64,000 nucleotides of DNA, taken from the NCBI RefSeq assembly GCF_000190735.1, contig NC_015177.1:1178001-1242000 (forward strand). The letters are read 5' to 3'. Made by a program: the position numbers and the translations under genes. This document shows, piece after piece, positions 34,207 through 42,590 of this stretch (the first letter of the stretch is position 1; the number at the start of each line of letters is the position of its first letter). This DNA comes from Pseudopedobacter saltans DSM 12145 (lineage in GTDB: Bacteria; Bacteroidota; Bacteroidia; Sphingobacteriales; Sphingobacteriaceae). Under the pieces are notes generated by a model that worked only from the letters and a program-made list of their open reading frames with translations, was not told the origin of the DNA and made no database searches.

Positions 34207-35108
34207 TGCTTAAGATTGCTCATCACCCTTTTTTTTGCCACCCTTTGCCGGAAGGGCACCGATTTCCTATGCTTAAGTATGAGCTAATTCCGCAACAACT
34301 TATCCGTAGAGGAATTGCCAGGGAAGAGAACTTTTTCGAACCTGAAATCCTGAATGAGGAAATTGTTTTGCTGACGCATAGTAATGAATATTGGAATAAG
34401 CTAAAAAGTCTTAGTTTAAGCTATCATGAAGAAAGGAGGATTGGTTTTCCGTTATCCGAGAGACTGGTAAAGCGGGAGCTGAGGATCTGCCGCGGAACTA
34501 TTGACTCTGCATTGTATGCAATAGATTATGGCGTATCTTTTAACTCTGCCGGAGGAACACATCATGCCGGTTCTGATTGGGGTGAAGGTTTTTGCTTGTT
34601 GAATGATCAGGCTATTGCCGCTAATTATTTGATAGATAGTCAAATATCTAATTCTATTTTAATTATTGATTTGGATGTTCATCAGGGAAATGGCACCGCA
34701 GAAATATTTGCGGATAATGATGCTGTGTTTACATTCTCCATTCATGGGGAGAAGAATTTTCCGTTCAGAAAGGAAAAATCAGATTTGGATGTAGCTTCGC
34801 CAGATGGAATAGAGGACGAGGAGTATCAGGATATCTTGGTTGAGAATCTGGAAAAGGCGATATGCCTTTCTTCTCCGGACATGATATTTTATCAGGCTGG
34901 TGTGGATGTTTTGAGTACCGACAAGTTGGGAAAACTTTCATTATCTCCAGACGGATGCAAAAAAAGAGATTATATTGTTTTAAATAAATGTAAAGCGTTA
35001 GGTTTGCCTGTGCAAATAAGTATGGGTGGTGGCTATTCGGCACATATTAAAGATATTGTTGATGCTCACTGTAATACTTATCTGATAGCAAATGAATTGT
35101 TTTTTTAA
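34206..35108 (+). CDS. Histone deacetylase-family protein (AcuC/HDAC superfamily)
   Basis: A 300-residue zinc amidohydrolase. Active-site motifs in order: GGTHHAGSDWGEGFC with the catalytic His pair (119-120), IIDLDVHQGNGT with two zinc ligands near 155, YQAGVDVLSTDKLG with the third Asp near 240, and the GGGYSAH tail carrying the transition-state Tyr. Bacterial relatives remove acetyl groups from proteins, polyamines or acetoin-related substrates. The gene lies between bestrophin and a nucleoid-associated protein, coupled to the former by a 1-base overlap and two bases from the latter. Its substrate is unknown. Confidence 0.93.
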   Translation: MLKIAHHPFFCHPLPEGHRFPMLKYELIPQQLIRRGIAREENFFEPEILNEEIVLLTHSNEYWNKLKSLSLSYHEERRIGFPLSERLVKRELRICRGTIDSALYAIDYGVSFNSAGGTHHAGSDWGEGFCLLNDQAIAANYLIDSQISNSILIIDLDVHQGNGTAEIFADNDAVFTFSIHGEKNFPFRKEKSDLDVASPDGIEDEEYQDILVENLEKAICLSSPDMIFYQAGVDVLSTDKLGKLSLSPDGCKKRDYIVLNKCKALGLPVQISMGGGYSAHIKDIVDAHCNTYLIANELFF

Positions 35109-35110
35109 TT

Positions 35111-36172
35111 ATGGTTACTTACTTCGAATCGTCATTAAATCAGATTTCTGTACATAAAGTCGGAAATAAGATGCAGGATGAATATTTTACATTGTCTGAC
35201 CATCCGCTAAGGATTAATGATGAATTATTGCAAAATCTGCTGATGCAGTATTTTCTAAAACCTTTTGAAAAAGTAAACGAAGTTTTTAGATTGATTCACT
35301 CGACAGATGATCTGGAGTTGAATGAGATTTTTCATTTCGTTAAGCAGTTATTTGGTGATTCATCTAAATTTCATGACATCAGTCAGCAAATTACCAGACA
35401 TCTTTTCGATGTATCGAGCCATCCGAAAATAAAAGGAGGTGAAGTATATATTACGCTATTTGATAATGTTCAGATAGAAGGCGAAGTTTTACAAGCTATT
35501 GGTGTATTTAAATCCGAAACTAAGGAAACCTATCTAAAAGTTTACCCTGACGGTGATGGTTTTTCTGTCGCTTATGAGCAGGAAGCGATTAATATTCAGA
35601 AATTGGATAAAGGATGCCTAATTTTTAACACGGAAGAAGAACAAGGCTACAAGGTTGTTGTGATAGATCAGACTAATAAATCTGCAGGAGATGCCGCGGT
35701 TTATTGGAAAGATGATTTTTTGAAATTAAAGGTTAGAAATGATCAGTTTAATCAGACAACCAATTATTTAAACCTGTATAAAGGCTTCATCGAAGAAAAA
35801 ATAGATGAGGAATTTGAAATATCCAAACCCGATAAAATAGACCTTCTAAACAGATCGATGAAGTATTTTAAAGAGAAGGATACTTTCGATTTTGAGGAGT
35901 TTTCCGAGGAGGTTATAGGAAACGAGGTTGCTGCAAGCTCTTTTAAAGAAATGATTCAGACTTATGAATCTGAATTTGATGTTGAAATAGGAGATACGTT
36001 TGAAATCTCTCAGCAAGCAGTTAAAAAGCAAAACAGTAATTATAAATCTGTTTTGAAACTGGACAAGAATTTCAGCGTTTATATCCACGGCGATAGAAAA
36101 CTGCTTGAAAATGATTTTGATGAGGAAAAGGGAATGAGTTATTACAAGCTTTATTATAAAGAGGAAAAGTAG
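35111..36172 (+). CDS. Nucleoid-associated protein, NdpA/YejK family
   Basis: A 353-residue protein recognised as the 37-kDa nucleoid-associated family (PF04245) from its layout: an N-terminal segment with paired strands (VHKVGNKMQDEYFTLSDH), a long alpha/beta middle (EVYITLFDNVQIEGEVLQAIGVFKSE) and an acidic C-terminus rich in DFEEFSEEV. Members bind the bacterial chromosome. Cytosolic, no membrane helix. It is the last gene of the msrC-bestrophin-deacetylase operon. Family match is good; DNA-binding is inferred from the family. Confidence 0.82.
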   Translation: MVTYFESSLNQISVHKVGNKMQDEYFTLSDHPLRINDELLQNLLMQYFLKPFEKVNEVFRLIHSTDDLELNEIFHFVKQLFGDSSKFHDISQQITRHLFDVSSHPKIKGGEVYITLFDNVQIEGEVLQAIGVFKSETKETYLKVYPDGDGFSVAYEQEAINIQKLDKGCLIFNTEEEQGYKVVVIDQTNKSAGDAAVYWKDDFLKLKVRNDQFNQTTNYLNLYKGFIEEKIDEEFEISKPDKIDLLNRSMKYFKEKDTFDFEEFSEEVIGNEVAASSFKEMIQTYESEFDVEIGDTFEISQQAVKKQNSNYKSVLKLDKNFSVYIHGDRKLLENDFDEEKGMSYYKLYYKEEK

Positions 36173-36241
36173 TCTTTTAGTGCCTGACACTTATATCTGC
36201 TGGAGTAATAAATATTTTTCTACATTGGTAGAAAAGCCTTG

Positions 36242-36297
36242 ATTCATCATCCCGAAGTAACTTGTCTAATGGTGGTCAAGCGATCAGGATGATGAAT
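36242..36297. repeat. 11-bp inverted repeat with 34-base loop
   Basis: Perfect arms ATTCATCATCC (36242-36252) and GGATGATGAAT (36287-36297); the loop contains a second CTTG / CAAG pairing. It lies between convergent genes and has no T-tract, so it looks more like a REP-type element or structured RNA than a terminator. Confidence 0.5.
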
Positions 36298-36305
36298 GGT
36301 ATATA

Positions 36306-36330
36306 AGCATTCCTGCAATCAGGAAATGCT
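36306..36330. terminator. Weak hairpin between convergent NdpA and manC genes
   Basis: AGCATTCCTG pairs with CAGGAAATGCT with one bulge and a 4-base loop. No T-run follows on either strand, so terminator function is doubtful. Confidence 0.3.
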
Positions 36331-36341
36331 CTCAGCATTAT

Positions 36342-37427
36342 TTAAATATATTCCTGACCGAATTTTTGTTTCACATCAACCACAATCTGCTTAACGTGTT
36401 GTTCGTTCTTTCTTGGACAAATTAGTAAGGTATCGTTGGATTCTACTACAATATAATCATGCAGACCTTCCAAAATCACCATTTTTCCTTTCGGAACGTT
36501 CACCATACAGTTTGATGAATCGTACATTATTACTCTTTCTTTATTGGTAACCGCATTACCAACATAATCCTTTTCAGAAAGATCATAAACAGAAGCCCAT
36601 GTTCCCAGATCAGACCAACCGAAGTCTGCAGGCATTACATAAACATTATCTGCCTTTTCCATAATTCCGTAATCGATAGAGATATTGACACATTTCTGGA
36701 AACCAGCCTGAATATATTCTACCTCTGTTTCTGTATTATAATGCTTTTCACCTTCTTTGAATATTTCATTCATATCCGGTAAAAACTTGTCAAAGGCAGT
36801 GTTTATAGAATCGGCAGACCACACAAATATTCCCGAATTCCATAAGAAATCGCCGCTAGCTAAAAAGGTCTCTGCTATCTCTAAACTAGGTTTTTCTGTA
36901 AAGGTTTTTACTTTATGAAGATCTTCGCAAAGCAATTCATCATCTGCGTATTGAATGTACCCGTATCCTGTGTCAGGTCTGGAAGGCTTTATTCCCAGAG
37001 TAATCAGACAATCGTGAATTTCTGAAGCTTTTAAAGCCTTATTGATCGTCTCTACGAAATTCTCGGTATCCAAAATTAAATGATCGGAAGGAGCTACTAC
37101 AATATTTGCCTTAGGGTTTATCTTTCTGATTTTTGCCGTACCGTAGGCAATACAGGGAGCTGTATTGCGCATAACCGGTTCGCAAATAATCTGATGAGCA
37201 GAAAGCTCTGGTAAATGTTCCTGAACCAGGGAACGATATATCTCGTTTGTTAAAATATATATATTTTCTACAGGTACAATTTTTTTGAATCTGGCAAAGG
37301 TAGTTTGTATTAAGCTTTGCCCTGTTCCTAAAATATCTAAAAACTGCTTCGGAAAAGATGTTCTACTAACCGGCCAAAAACGACTTCCAACACCACCGGC
37401 CATAATTAGCGCAAAATTATTATCCAT
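36342..37427 (-). CDS. manC: Mannose-1-phosphate guanylyltransferase
   Basis: Makes GDP-mannose from mannose-1-phosphate and GTP, the donor for mannose, fucose and related units in envelope polysaccharides. 361 residues: the nucleotide-binding loop IMAGGVGSRFWPVSRTSFPKQF (residues 8-29), a VAPSDHLI metal site near 110, FTEKPSLE near 185 and NSGIFVW near 205. The C-terminal isomerase domain of bifunctional ManC proteins is absent. It follows the isomerase gene by 9 bases in one operon. Upstream of the EPS cluster in function. Confidence 0.94.
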   Translation of the reverse strand: MDNNFALIMAGGVGSRFWPVSRTSFPKQFLDILGTGQSLIQTTFARFKKIVPVENIYILTNEIYRSLVQEHLPELSAHQIICEPVMRNTAPCIAYGTAKIRKINPKANIVVAPSDHLILDTENFVETINKALKASEIHDCLITLGIKPSRPDTGYGYIQYADDELLCEDLHKVKTFTEKPSLEIAETFLASGDFLWNSGIFVWSADSINTAFDKFLPDMNEIFKEGEKHYNTETEVEYIQAGFQKCVNISIDYGIMEKADNVYVMPADFGWSDLGTWASVYDLSEKDYVGNAVTNKERVIMYDSSNCMVNVPKGKMVILEGLHDYIVVESNDTLLICPRKNEQHVKQIVVDVKQKFGQEYI

Positions 37428-37436
37428 TATAAATAT

Positions 37437-38405
37437 TTAAATGATACCTTCTTTTAACAAATCGTGTAAATGAATAATACCTTGGTATTTTTCAAGTTTA
37501 TCAACAACCACAATTTGAGTAATATTGTTTTCCTTCATTATTTTCAGCGCATTTACCGCAAGTTCATCACCCTGAATTGTTTTCGGATTAGAACTCATGA
37601 TATCTTTTGCTGACAATTTATCAAAGTAAGTAAATTTTTCCATCATTCTACGCAAATCTCCATCTGTAATTACTCCTTTAACTTCATTTTGTTCCACAAC
37701 AGCAGTAATCCCCAATCTTTTTTTGGTAATTTCAAGAATTACCTTTCTAATATCATCTTCCGGCTCGATTTGTGGTTTTTCATTCTGTGAGGAAAGGTCT
37801 CTTACTTTTAAATAAAGCCTTTTACCTAAAGCCCCTCCCGGATGAAATTTTGCAAAATCCCTGGAGGTGAAGCGCCTTAATTCCAGAAGGCAAATGGCTA
37901 AGGCATCTCCAATAACCAATTGAGCGGTTGTGCTTGTTGTTGGAGCTAAATTTAAAGGGCAAGCTTCAGCCTCAATTGTAGCATTTATAATAAAGTCTGA
38001 TTGTTTGGCTAAATAAGAGTTCGTATCTCCAACGATACTTGCTATTGGATTATTTCCTTGCTTTAATAAAGGAATAAGGACTTTGATTTCGGGAGTGTTT
38101 CCGCTTTTGGATATGCAAAGTACTAAATCATCGCGTTGAATTATTCCAAGATCGCCATGTATGGCTTCGCCGGCATGCATGAATATAGCAGGGGTTCCGG
38201 TAGAATTTAATGTAGCTACTATTTTCTGGCCTATTATTGCACTTTTACCAATTCCTGTAACAATAACGCGACCTTTTAATTTAAATATGGTTTCTACAAG
38301 ATCCGCGAAATCGGCATTTAGGTAATCTACCAGCTGTTCGATAGCCCTGGATTCTGTCAATAATGTGTTTTTAGCCGATGAGAGAATTTCTTCGCGAGAT
38401 TTCAA
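37437..38405 (-). CDS. kdsD: Arabinose-5-phosphate isomerase, KdsD/KpsF/GutQ family
   Basis: Converts ribulose-5-phosphate to arabinose-5-phosphate, the first step of Kdo synthesis. 322 residues: a SIS domain (about 35-170; GRVIVTGIGKSAIIGQKI, CISKSGNTPE) and two CBS domains (about 200-320; DIMSSNPKTIQGDELAV). The CBS pair may bind a regulatory nucleotide. kdsA, a later Kdo step, lies 2.3 kb away beyond recQ. Cytosolic; followed by manC in the same transcript. Confidence 0.94.
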   Translation of the reverse strand: MKSREEILSSAKNTLLTESRAIEQLVDYLNADFADLVETIFKLKGRVIVTGIGKSAIIGQKIVATLNSTGTPAIFMHAGEAIHGDLGIIQRDDLVLCISKSGNTPEIKVLIPLLKQGNNPIASIVGDTNSYLAKQSDFIINATIEAEACPLNLAPTTSTTAQLVIGDALAICLLELRRFTSRDFAKFHPGGALGKRLYLKVRDLSSQNEKPQIEPEDDIRKVILEITKKRLGITAVVEQNEVKGVITDGDLRRMMEKFTYFDKLSAKDIMSSNPKTIQGDELAVNALKIMKENNITQIVVVDKLEKYQGIIHLHDLLKEGII

Positions 38406-38497
38406 AATGAAAAAGTTTAAATATTAGTACGAAATTATCGCAAAAATATGTTATTTTGAAGTTTAAAATTAGCACTGGTTAATTTTTCCTTTTAAAA

Positions 38498-40684
38498 ATG
38501 CAGATTAAGAAGTCGTTAATAGATAATTTACAGACATTTTTCGGTTTCGATAACTTCAAGGGCGACCAAGAAGCTATCATTACTAGTATCTTAAATAAAG
38601 AAGATACGTTTGTAATTATGCCTACGGGAGGTGGGAAATCAATTTGTTATCAATTGCCAGCATTGATGAGTGAAGGAACGGCGCTGGTTATTTCTCCTTT
38701 AATCGCCTTGATGAAAAATCAGGTCGATCAGTTGAGAGCTTTCGGAGGTTATGACAGTATAGCCCATTTCCTAAACTCTTCTTTAACCAAGACTGAAACA
38801 AATAGAGTTAAAGAGGATGTAATTTCTGGTAAAACCAAGTTACTATATGTAGCGCCGGAGTCTTTAATAAAGCAGGAAAACATAGATTTTCTGAAATCAG
38901 TTACGGTTTCTTTCGTAGCTGTAGACGAGGCGCACTGTATTTCAGAATGGGGGCATGACTTTCGCCCGGAGTACAGAAAGATCAGGCAGGTAGTTAATAA
39001 TATCAGGGAGGATATTCCAATTATAGCGCTTACAGCAACGGCAACACCTAAGGTTCAGACCGATATTCAGAAAAACCTTGGGATGATGAATGCAAATGTT
39101 TTCAAGTCGTCGTTTAACAGAGGTAATTTATTTTATGAAGTTAGGCCGAAGGGGAATGTTTTTAAAGATATTATCAAATACATTAAAAATAACCCTGGTA
39201 AATCTGGTATTGTTTATTGTCTAAGCCGTAAAAAAGTAGAAGAGGTAGCTAATGCGCTTGAGATAAATGGAATCCGGTCTTTACCTTATCACGCTGGTCT
39301 GGACGCAAAAGTTCGGGCCGATACTCAGGACAAATTTCTGATGGAAGAGGTGGACGTTATTGTAGCTACAATAGCATTCGGTATGGGAATTGACAAACCT
39401 GATGTTCGCTATGTAATTCATCATGATATCCCTAAAAGCATGGAAGGTTACTATCAGGAAACCGGCAGAGCAGGTAGAGACGGCGGCGAAGGTTACTGTA
39501 TCGCTTTTTATTCTGAGAAGGATGTAGACAAGCTTGCCAAGTTCATGAAAGATAAACCGGTTTCTGAAAGGGAAATTGGTACACAGATATTAAAAGAAGT
39601 AATCGATTATTCGGAGTCGGCGGTTTGTAGAAGAAAACAGATTCTGCATTATTTCGGCGAAAATTTTAATGAAGCAGGTTGTGGCGAAATGTGCGATAAC
39701 TGCAGAGCGCAGAAGCAGTATTTTCAGGCTGAAGAATATCTTTTGAAATTATTGAATATGGTTAAGGATTTTGGCGAAAAATTCGATGATCATCATTTAA
39801 TTAATGTTTTAATGGGAATTGAAACCGCTCAGGTACATTCCTACAAACAAGCTCAATCAGTATATTTTGGAACAGGTAAGCAAGATGGTGTAATTCTATG
39901 GAAATCGCTTATCAGACAAGCCGTTCTAAATAATTTCCTGGCAAAAGATGTTGATAATTTTGGTTTACTAAAGTTAACAAAAAGCGGTATTGCTTATTTA
40001 ACCAGCCCATATTCTTTACGTTTTATCATGAATAGAGAAATGGTTGTTGTTGAAGAAGAAGACCAAACAGTAAAACAAGGTGGTGGCGCTTTGGATACGC
40101 AACTACTTCAAATGCTTAAGGATTTGAGGAAAAAGATTGCAAAGCAAAAAAATCTACCTCCTTTTGTGATTTTTCAGGATCCTTCACTTGAAGAAATGTG
40201 TACACATTATCCGGTTTCTATGGATGAATTGAAGCACATTTCGGGAGTTGGAAATGGAAAAGCGATGAAATTTGGTTCGCCGTTTATTGAATTGATCAAA
40301 CAATATGTTGAAGAAAACGAGATCGATCGTCCGGTTGATTTCGTAATGAAAACTACGGCAAATAAATCGGCTTTGAAAGTTTCCATTATCCAAAATATAG
40401 ACAGACAGATTTCTCTAGAAGATATCGCATCTGCTAAAGGAATATCTTTCGAAGATTTATTGAAAGAAGTAGAGTCTATCGTGAGCTCGGGTACGAAATT
40501 GAATATCGCATATTATATTGATGAGGTAATAGATGACGATAGGCAAGATGAAGTTTTTGATTACTTTAAAGCAGCCGAAGTAGATTCTATAGATAAGGCT
40601 TTGGATGAACTAGGAACAGATGAATATAACAGAGAGGAGATCCAGTTGATGAGAATTAAATTCTTATCTGAATTGGGTAACTAA
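38498..40684 (+). CDS. recQ: ATP-dependent DNA helicase RecQ
   Basis: A 728-residue 3'-5' helicase in recombination and fork repair. Walker A is MPTGGGKSICYQLPA (about 47-61), DEAH box is VDEAHCISEWGHDFRP near 140, motif VI is QETGRAGRDGG near 320. A zinc-binding RQC region carries Cys residues in CRRKQILHYF, CGEMCDNC near 380-410, and an HRDC domain follows (PPFVIFQDPSLEEM near 555). An extra helical C-terminal tail past HRDC is usual for Bacteroidota RecQ. Divergent from kdsD; kdsA follows by 10 bases. Confidence 0.97.
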   Translation: MQIKKSLIDNLQTFFGFDNFKGDQEAIITSILNKEDTFVIMPTGGGKSICYQLPALMSEGTALVISPLIALMKNQVDQLRAFGGYDSIAHFLNSSLTKTETNRVKEDVISGKTKLLYVAPESLIKQENIDFLKSVTVSFVAVDEAHCISEWGHDFRPEYRKIRQVVNNIREDIPIIALTATATPKVQTDIQKNLGMMNANVFKSSFNRGNLFYEVRPKGNVFKDIIKYIKNNPGKSGIVYCLSRKKVEEVANALEINGIRSLPYHAGLDAKVRADTQDKFLMEEVDVIVATIAFGMGIDKPDVRYVIHHDIPKSMEGYYQETGRAGRDGGEGYCIAFYSEKDVDKLAKFMKDKPVSEREIGTQILKEVIDYSESAVCRRKQILHYFGENFNEAGCGEMCDNCRAQKQYFQAEEYLLKLLNMVKDFGEKFDDHHLINVLMGIETAQVHSYKQAQSVYFGTGKQDGVILWKSLIRQAVLNNFLAKDVDNFGLLKLTKSGIAYLTSPYSLRFIMNREMVVVEEEDQTVKQGGGALDTQLLQMLKDLRKKIAKQKNLPPFVIFQDPSLEEMCTHYPVSMDELKHISGVGNGKAMKFGSPFIELIKQYVEENEIDRPVDFVMKTTANKSALKVSIIQNIDRQISLEDIASAKGISFEDLLKEVESIVSSGTKLNIAYYIDEVIDDDRQDEVFDYFKAAEVDSIDKALDELGTDEYNREEIQLMRIKFLSELGN

Positions 40685-40694
40685 TAAGAACTTT

Positions 40695-41501
40695 ATGAAT
40701 TTAGATAAATTAAAGAATCAGGACGCTAACAATTTCTTTCTAATGGCCGGTCCTTGTGCTATTGAGGGAGAAGAGATCGCTTTAAGAATTGCCGAAAAAA
40801 TTGTTAAAATAACTGATAAACTTCAGATTCCTTATATTTTTAAAGGGTCTTTTAAAAAAGCTAACCGTTCCAGAATTGATTCTTTCACAGGAATTGGGGA
40901 CGAAAAAGCATTAAAGATTTTAGAAAAGGTAGGGAAAGAATTTGATGTACCTACAGTTACAGATATTCACGAAAGCAGCGACGCCGCTATGGCTGCTGCC
41001 TATGTAGATGTATTGCAAATCCCTGCTTTTTTATGCCGTCAAACAGATTTACTGATTGCGGCAGCGGAAACAGGAAAGTTTGTAAATATTAAAAAAGGAC
41101 AATTCCTTTCTGCAGGTTCGATGAAGTTTGCGGTTGATAAAATCAAAGATTCCGGAAACAACAATGTAATTCTTACTGACAGGGGAAATACTTTTGGTTA
41201 TCAGGATTTGATTGTGGATTTCAGAGGGATACCTGAAATGCGAGAATTTAATGTTCCGGTTGTGATGGACTGTACGCATTCTTTGCAGCAGCCTAATCAA
41301 ACATCGGGAGTAACCGGAGGTAAGCCTGCTTTAATTGAGACAATTGCCAAAGCGGCTATTGCTGTTGGAACTGATGGTTTGTTCATTGAAACGCATCCTG
41401 ATCCAAAAAATGCAAAATCTGACGGTGCGAATATGCTTCATCTTGATTTACTCGAAGATTTATTAACCAAATTGGTGAAAATAAGAAGAGCGATAATCTA
41501 A
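40695..41501 (+). CDS. kdsA: 3-deoxy-8-phosphooctulonate (Kdo-8-P) synthase
   Basis: Condenses arabinose-5-phosphate and phosphoenolpyruvate to Kdo-8-phosphate for lipopolysaccharide core. 268 residues of TIM-barrel with the signatures LMAGPCAIEG at the N-terminus, FKGSFKKANRSRIDSF near 54, KKGQFLSAGSMK near 135 and a DCTHSLQQPNQTSG motif near 195. Cytosolic. The final codons lie in a 20-bp perfect hairpin shared with the convergent glycosyltransferase gene, with which it overlaps by four bases. Confidence 0.97.
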   Translation: MNLDKLKNQDANNFFLMAGPCAIEGEEIALRIAEKIVKITDKLQIPYIFKGSFKKANRSRIDSFTGIGDEKALKILEKVGKEFDVPTVTDIHESSDAAMAAAYVDVLQIPAFLCRQTDLLIAAAETGKFVNIKKGQFLSAGSMKFAVDKIKDSGNNNVILTDRGNTFGYQDLIVDFRGIPEMREFNVPVVMDCTHSLQQPNQTSGVTGGKPALIETIAKAAIAVGTDGLFIETHPDPKNAKSDGANMLHLDLLEDLLTKLVKIRRAII

Positions 41502-41520
41502 TTATCGCTCTTCTTATTTT
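41478..41520. terminator. Bidirectional terminator: perfect 20-bp palindrome with 3-base loop
   Basis: The arms 41478-41497 and 41501-41520 are exact reverse complements around a CTA loop. T/A tracts lie at both stem bases, so it can terminate both strands. It spans the stop codons of kdsA (ends 41501) and the convergent glycosyltransferase (ends 41498), so both proteins' C-terminal codons are part of it. Confidence 0.92.
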
Positions 41521-42586
41521 TAAGTACCTGGTTATAAAAAGCAATCGTTCGTTCTGAAATGTATGCTGGTGAAAATTTATCAGAATTAAATCTAAACTCT
41601 CTGGTTGATTTTACTTTATCAACAGCGGATTCCAATGATTCGGGAGATATATCTCCGTCATAAAGAATAATCACATCATTACCCACTTCCTCTGATAGCT
41701 CATTAAAAACACCTTTGTTTGGACATAAGGTTGGTTTATTAAAACTTAAATTCAGAAAAACTGAACCTGAATTGAAAATATCCTTATAGGGAGTAACTAC
41801 TAGATCAGACGCATTAAAGAAGCACTGCAAATCTTCGTTACTTACAAATCTGTTGTACAGGGTAATTTCTGGATTATTTTCACACAACGAAGTTATTTCG
41901 TGCTCCAGATCATGATGTATGTTTCCTGCTATAAGCAGATGTTTATCTGGTAATTTTACCGCATGGAAGGCCTTGATTAATCCCGAGACATTTTTATATT
42001 TTCTAATTTGCCCCAGAAAAAGAAATACAAATCTGTCTTCTGGAATATTAAGCTTTTGTCTGCTTTCTTTTTTAGACAGAGAATTTGGATAATATCCGCT
42101 GTAATGTGGGTGCGGGATAAAAGAAAAGTATTGATTTCTCAAATCTATTGCTTTACTTTTAATTTGGTCGACACCAGCCTTGTTTAAACTTATAAAACCG
42201 TCTACCTGTTTATACAATAAGTTGTTTAGTTCCTCCTGCAATAGAGGGTGATCCTTTTCATGACCATTTAAATTATGCACAGTCCATATCGCTTTTTTAC
42301 CTCTTAACTTTATTATGGTCAAAAAACACCTCAGCATAATTATTCTTCTCTTTGCCTGTATATGGTTGGAATAGGTTAAAATATTGGTTGGCCAGTGAAT
42401 ATGAAATATCTCGAAATCATTTGAAAAAGCAAATTTCAGTATATTTTTTAAATTGAAGTCAAACTCCATAACATGAAATCCTTTTTGTTCTATTTGGTGA
42501 TATATCAGATAGTTATAAGGATTGCTATCTTTAGTTTTAAAAGCTGGCCACGCTAATATTCCGTATTTTTTTTCTACTTCTTTCAT
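41498..42586 (-). CDS. Glycosyltransferase, GT4-like (EPS cluster)
   Basis: A 362-residue GT-B glycosyltransferase. The C-terminal donor-binding half is clear: FLFLGQIRKYKNVSGLIKAF (about 190-209), LLIAGNIHH near 220, and SDLVVTPYKDIFNSGSVFLNLSF with the E/F-x7-E-like acid segment. The N-terminal FEIFHIHWPT segment is typical of the acceptor half. It would transfer one sugar in exopolysaccharide unit assembly on the inner membrane face. Downstream of the Wzx and pyruvyl transferase genes in one minus-strand operon (4-base gap). Sugar unknown. Confidence 0.85.
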   Translation of the reverse strand: MKEVEKKYGILAWPAFKTKDSNPYNYLIYHQIEQKGFHVMEFDFNLKNILKFAFSNDFEIFHIHWPTNILTYSNHIQAKRRIIMLRCFLTIIKLRGKKAIWTVHNLNGHEKDHPLLQEELNNLLYKQVDGFISLNKAGVDQIKSKAIDLRNQYFSFIPHPHYSGYYPNSLSKKESRQKLNIPEDRFVFLFLGQIRKYKNVSGLIKAFHAVKLPDKHLLIAGNIHHDLEHEITSLCENNPEITLYNRFVSNEDLQCFFNASDLVVTPYKDIFNSGSVFLNLSFNKPTLCPNKGVFNELSEEVGNDVIILYDGDISPESLESAVDKVKSTREFRFNSDKFSPAYISERTIAFYNQVLKNKKSDN

Positions 42587-42590
42587 GTAC

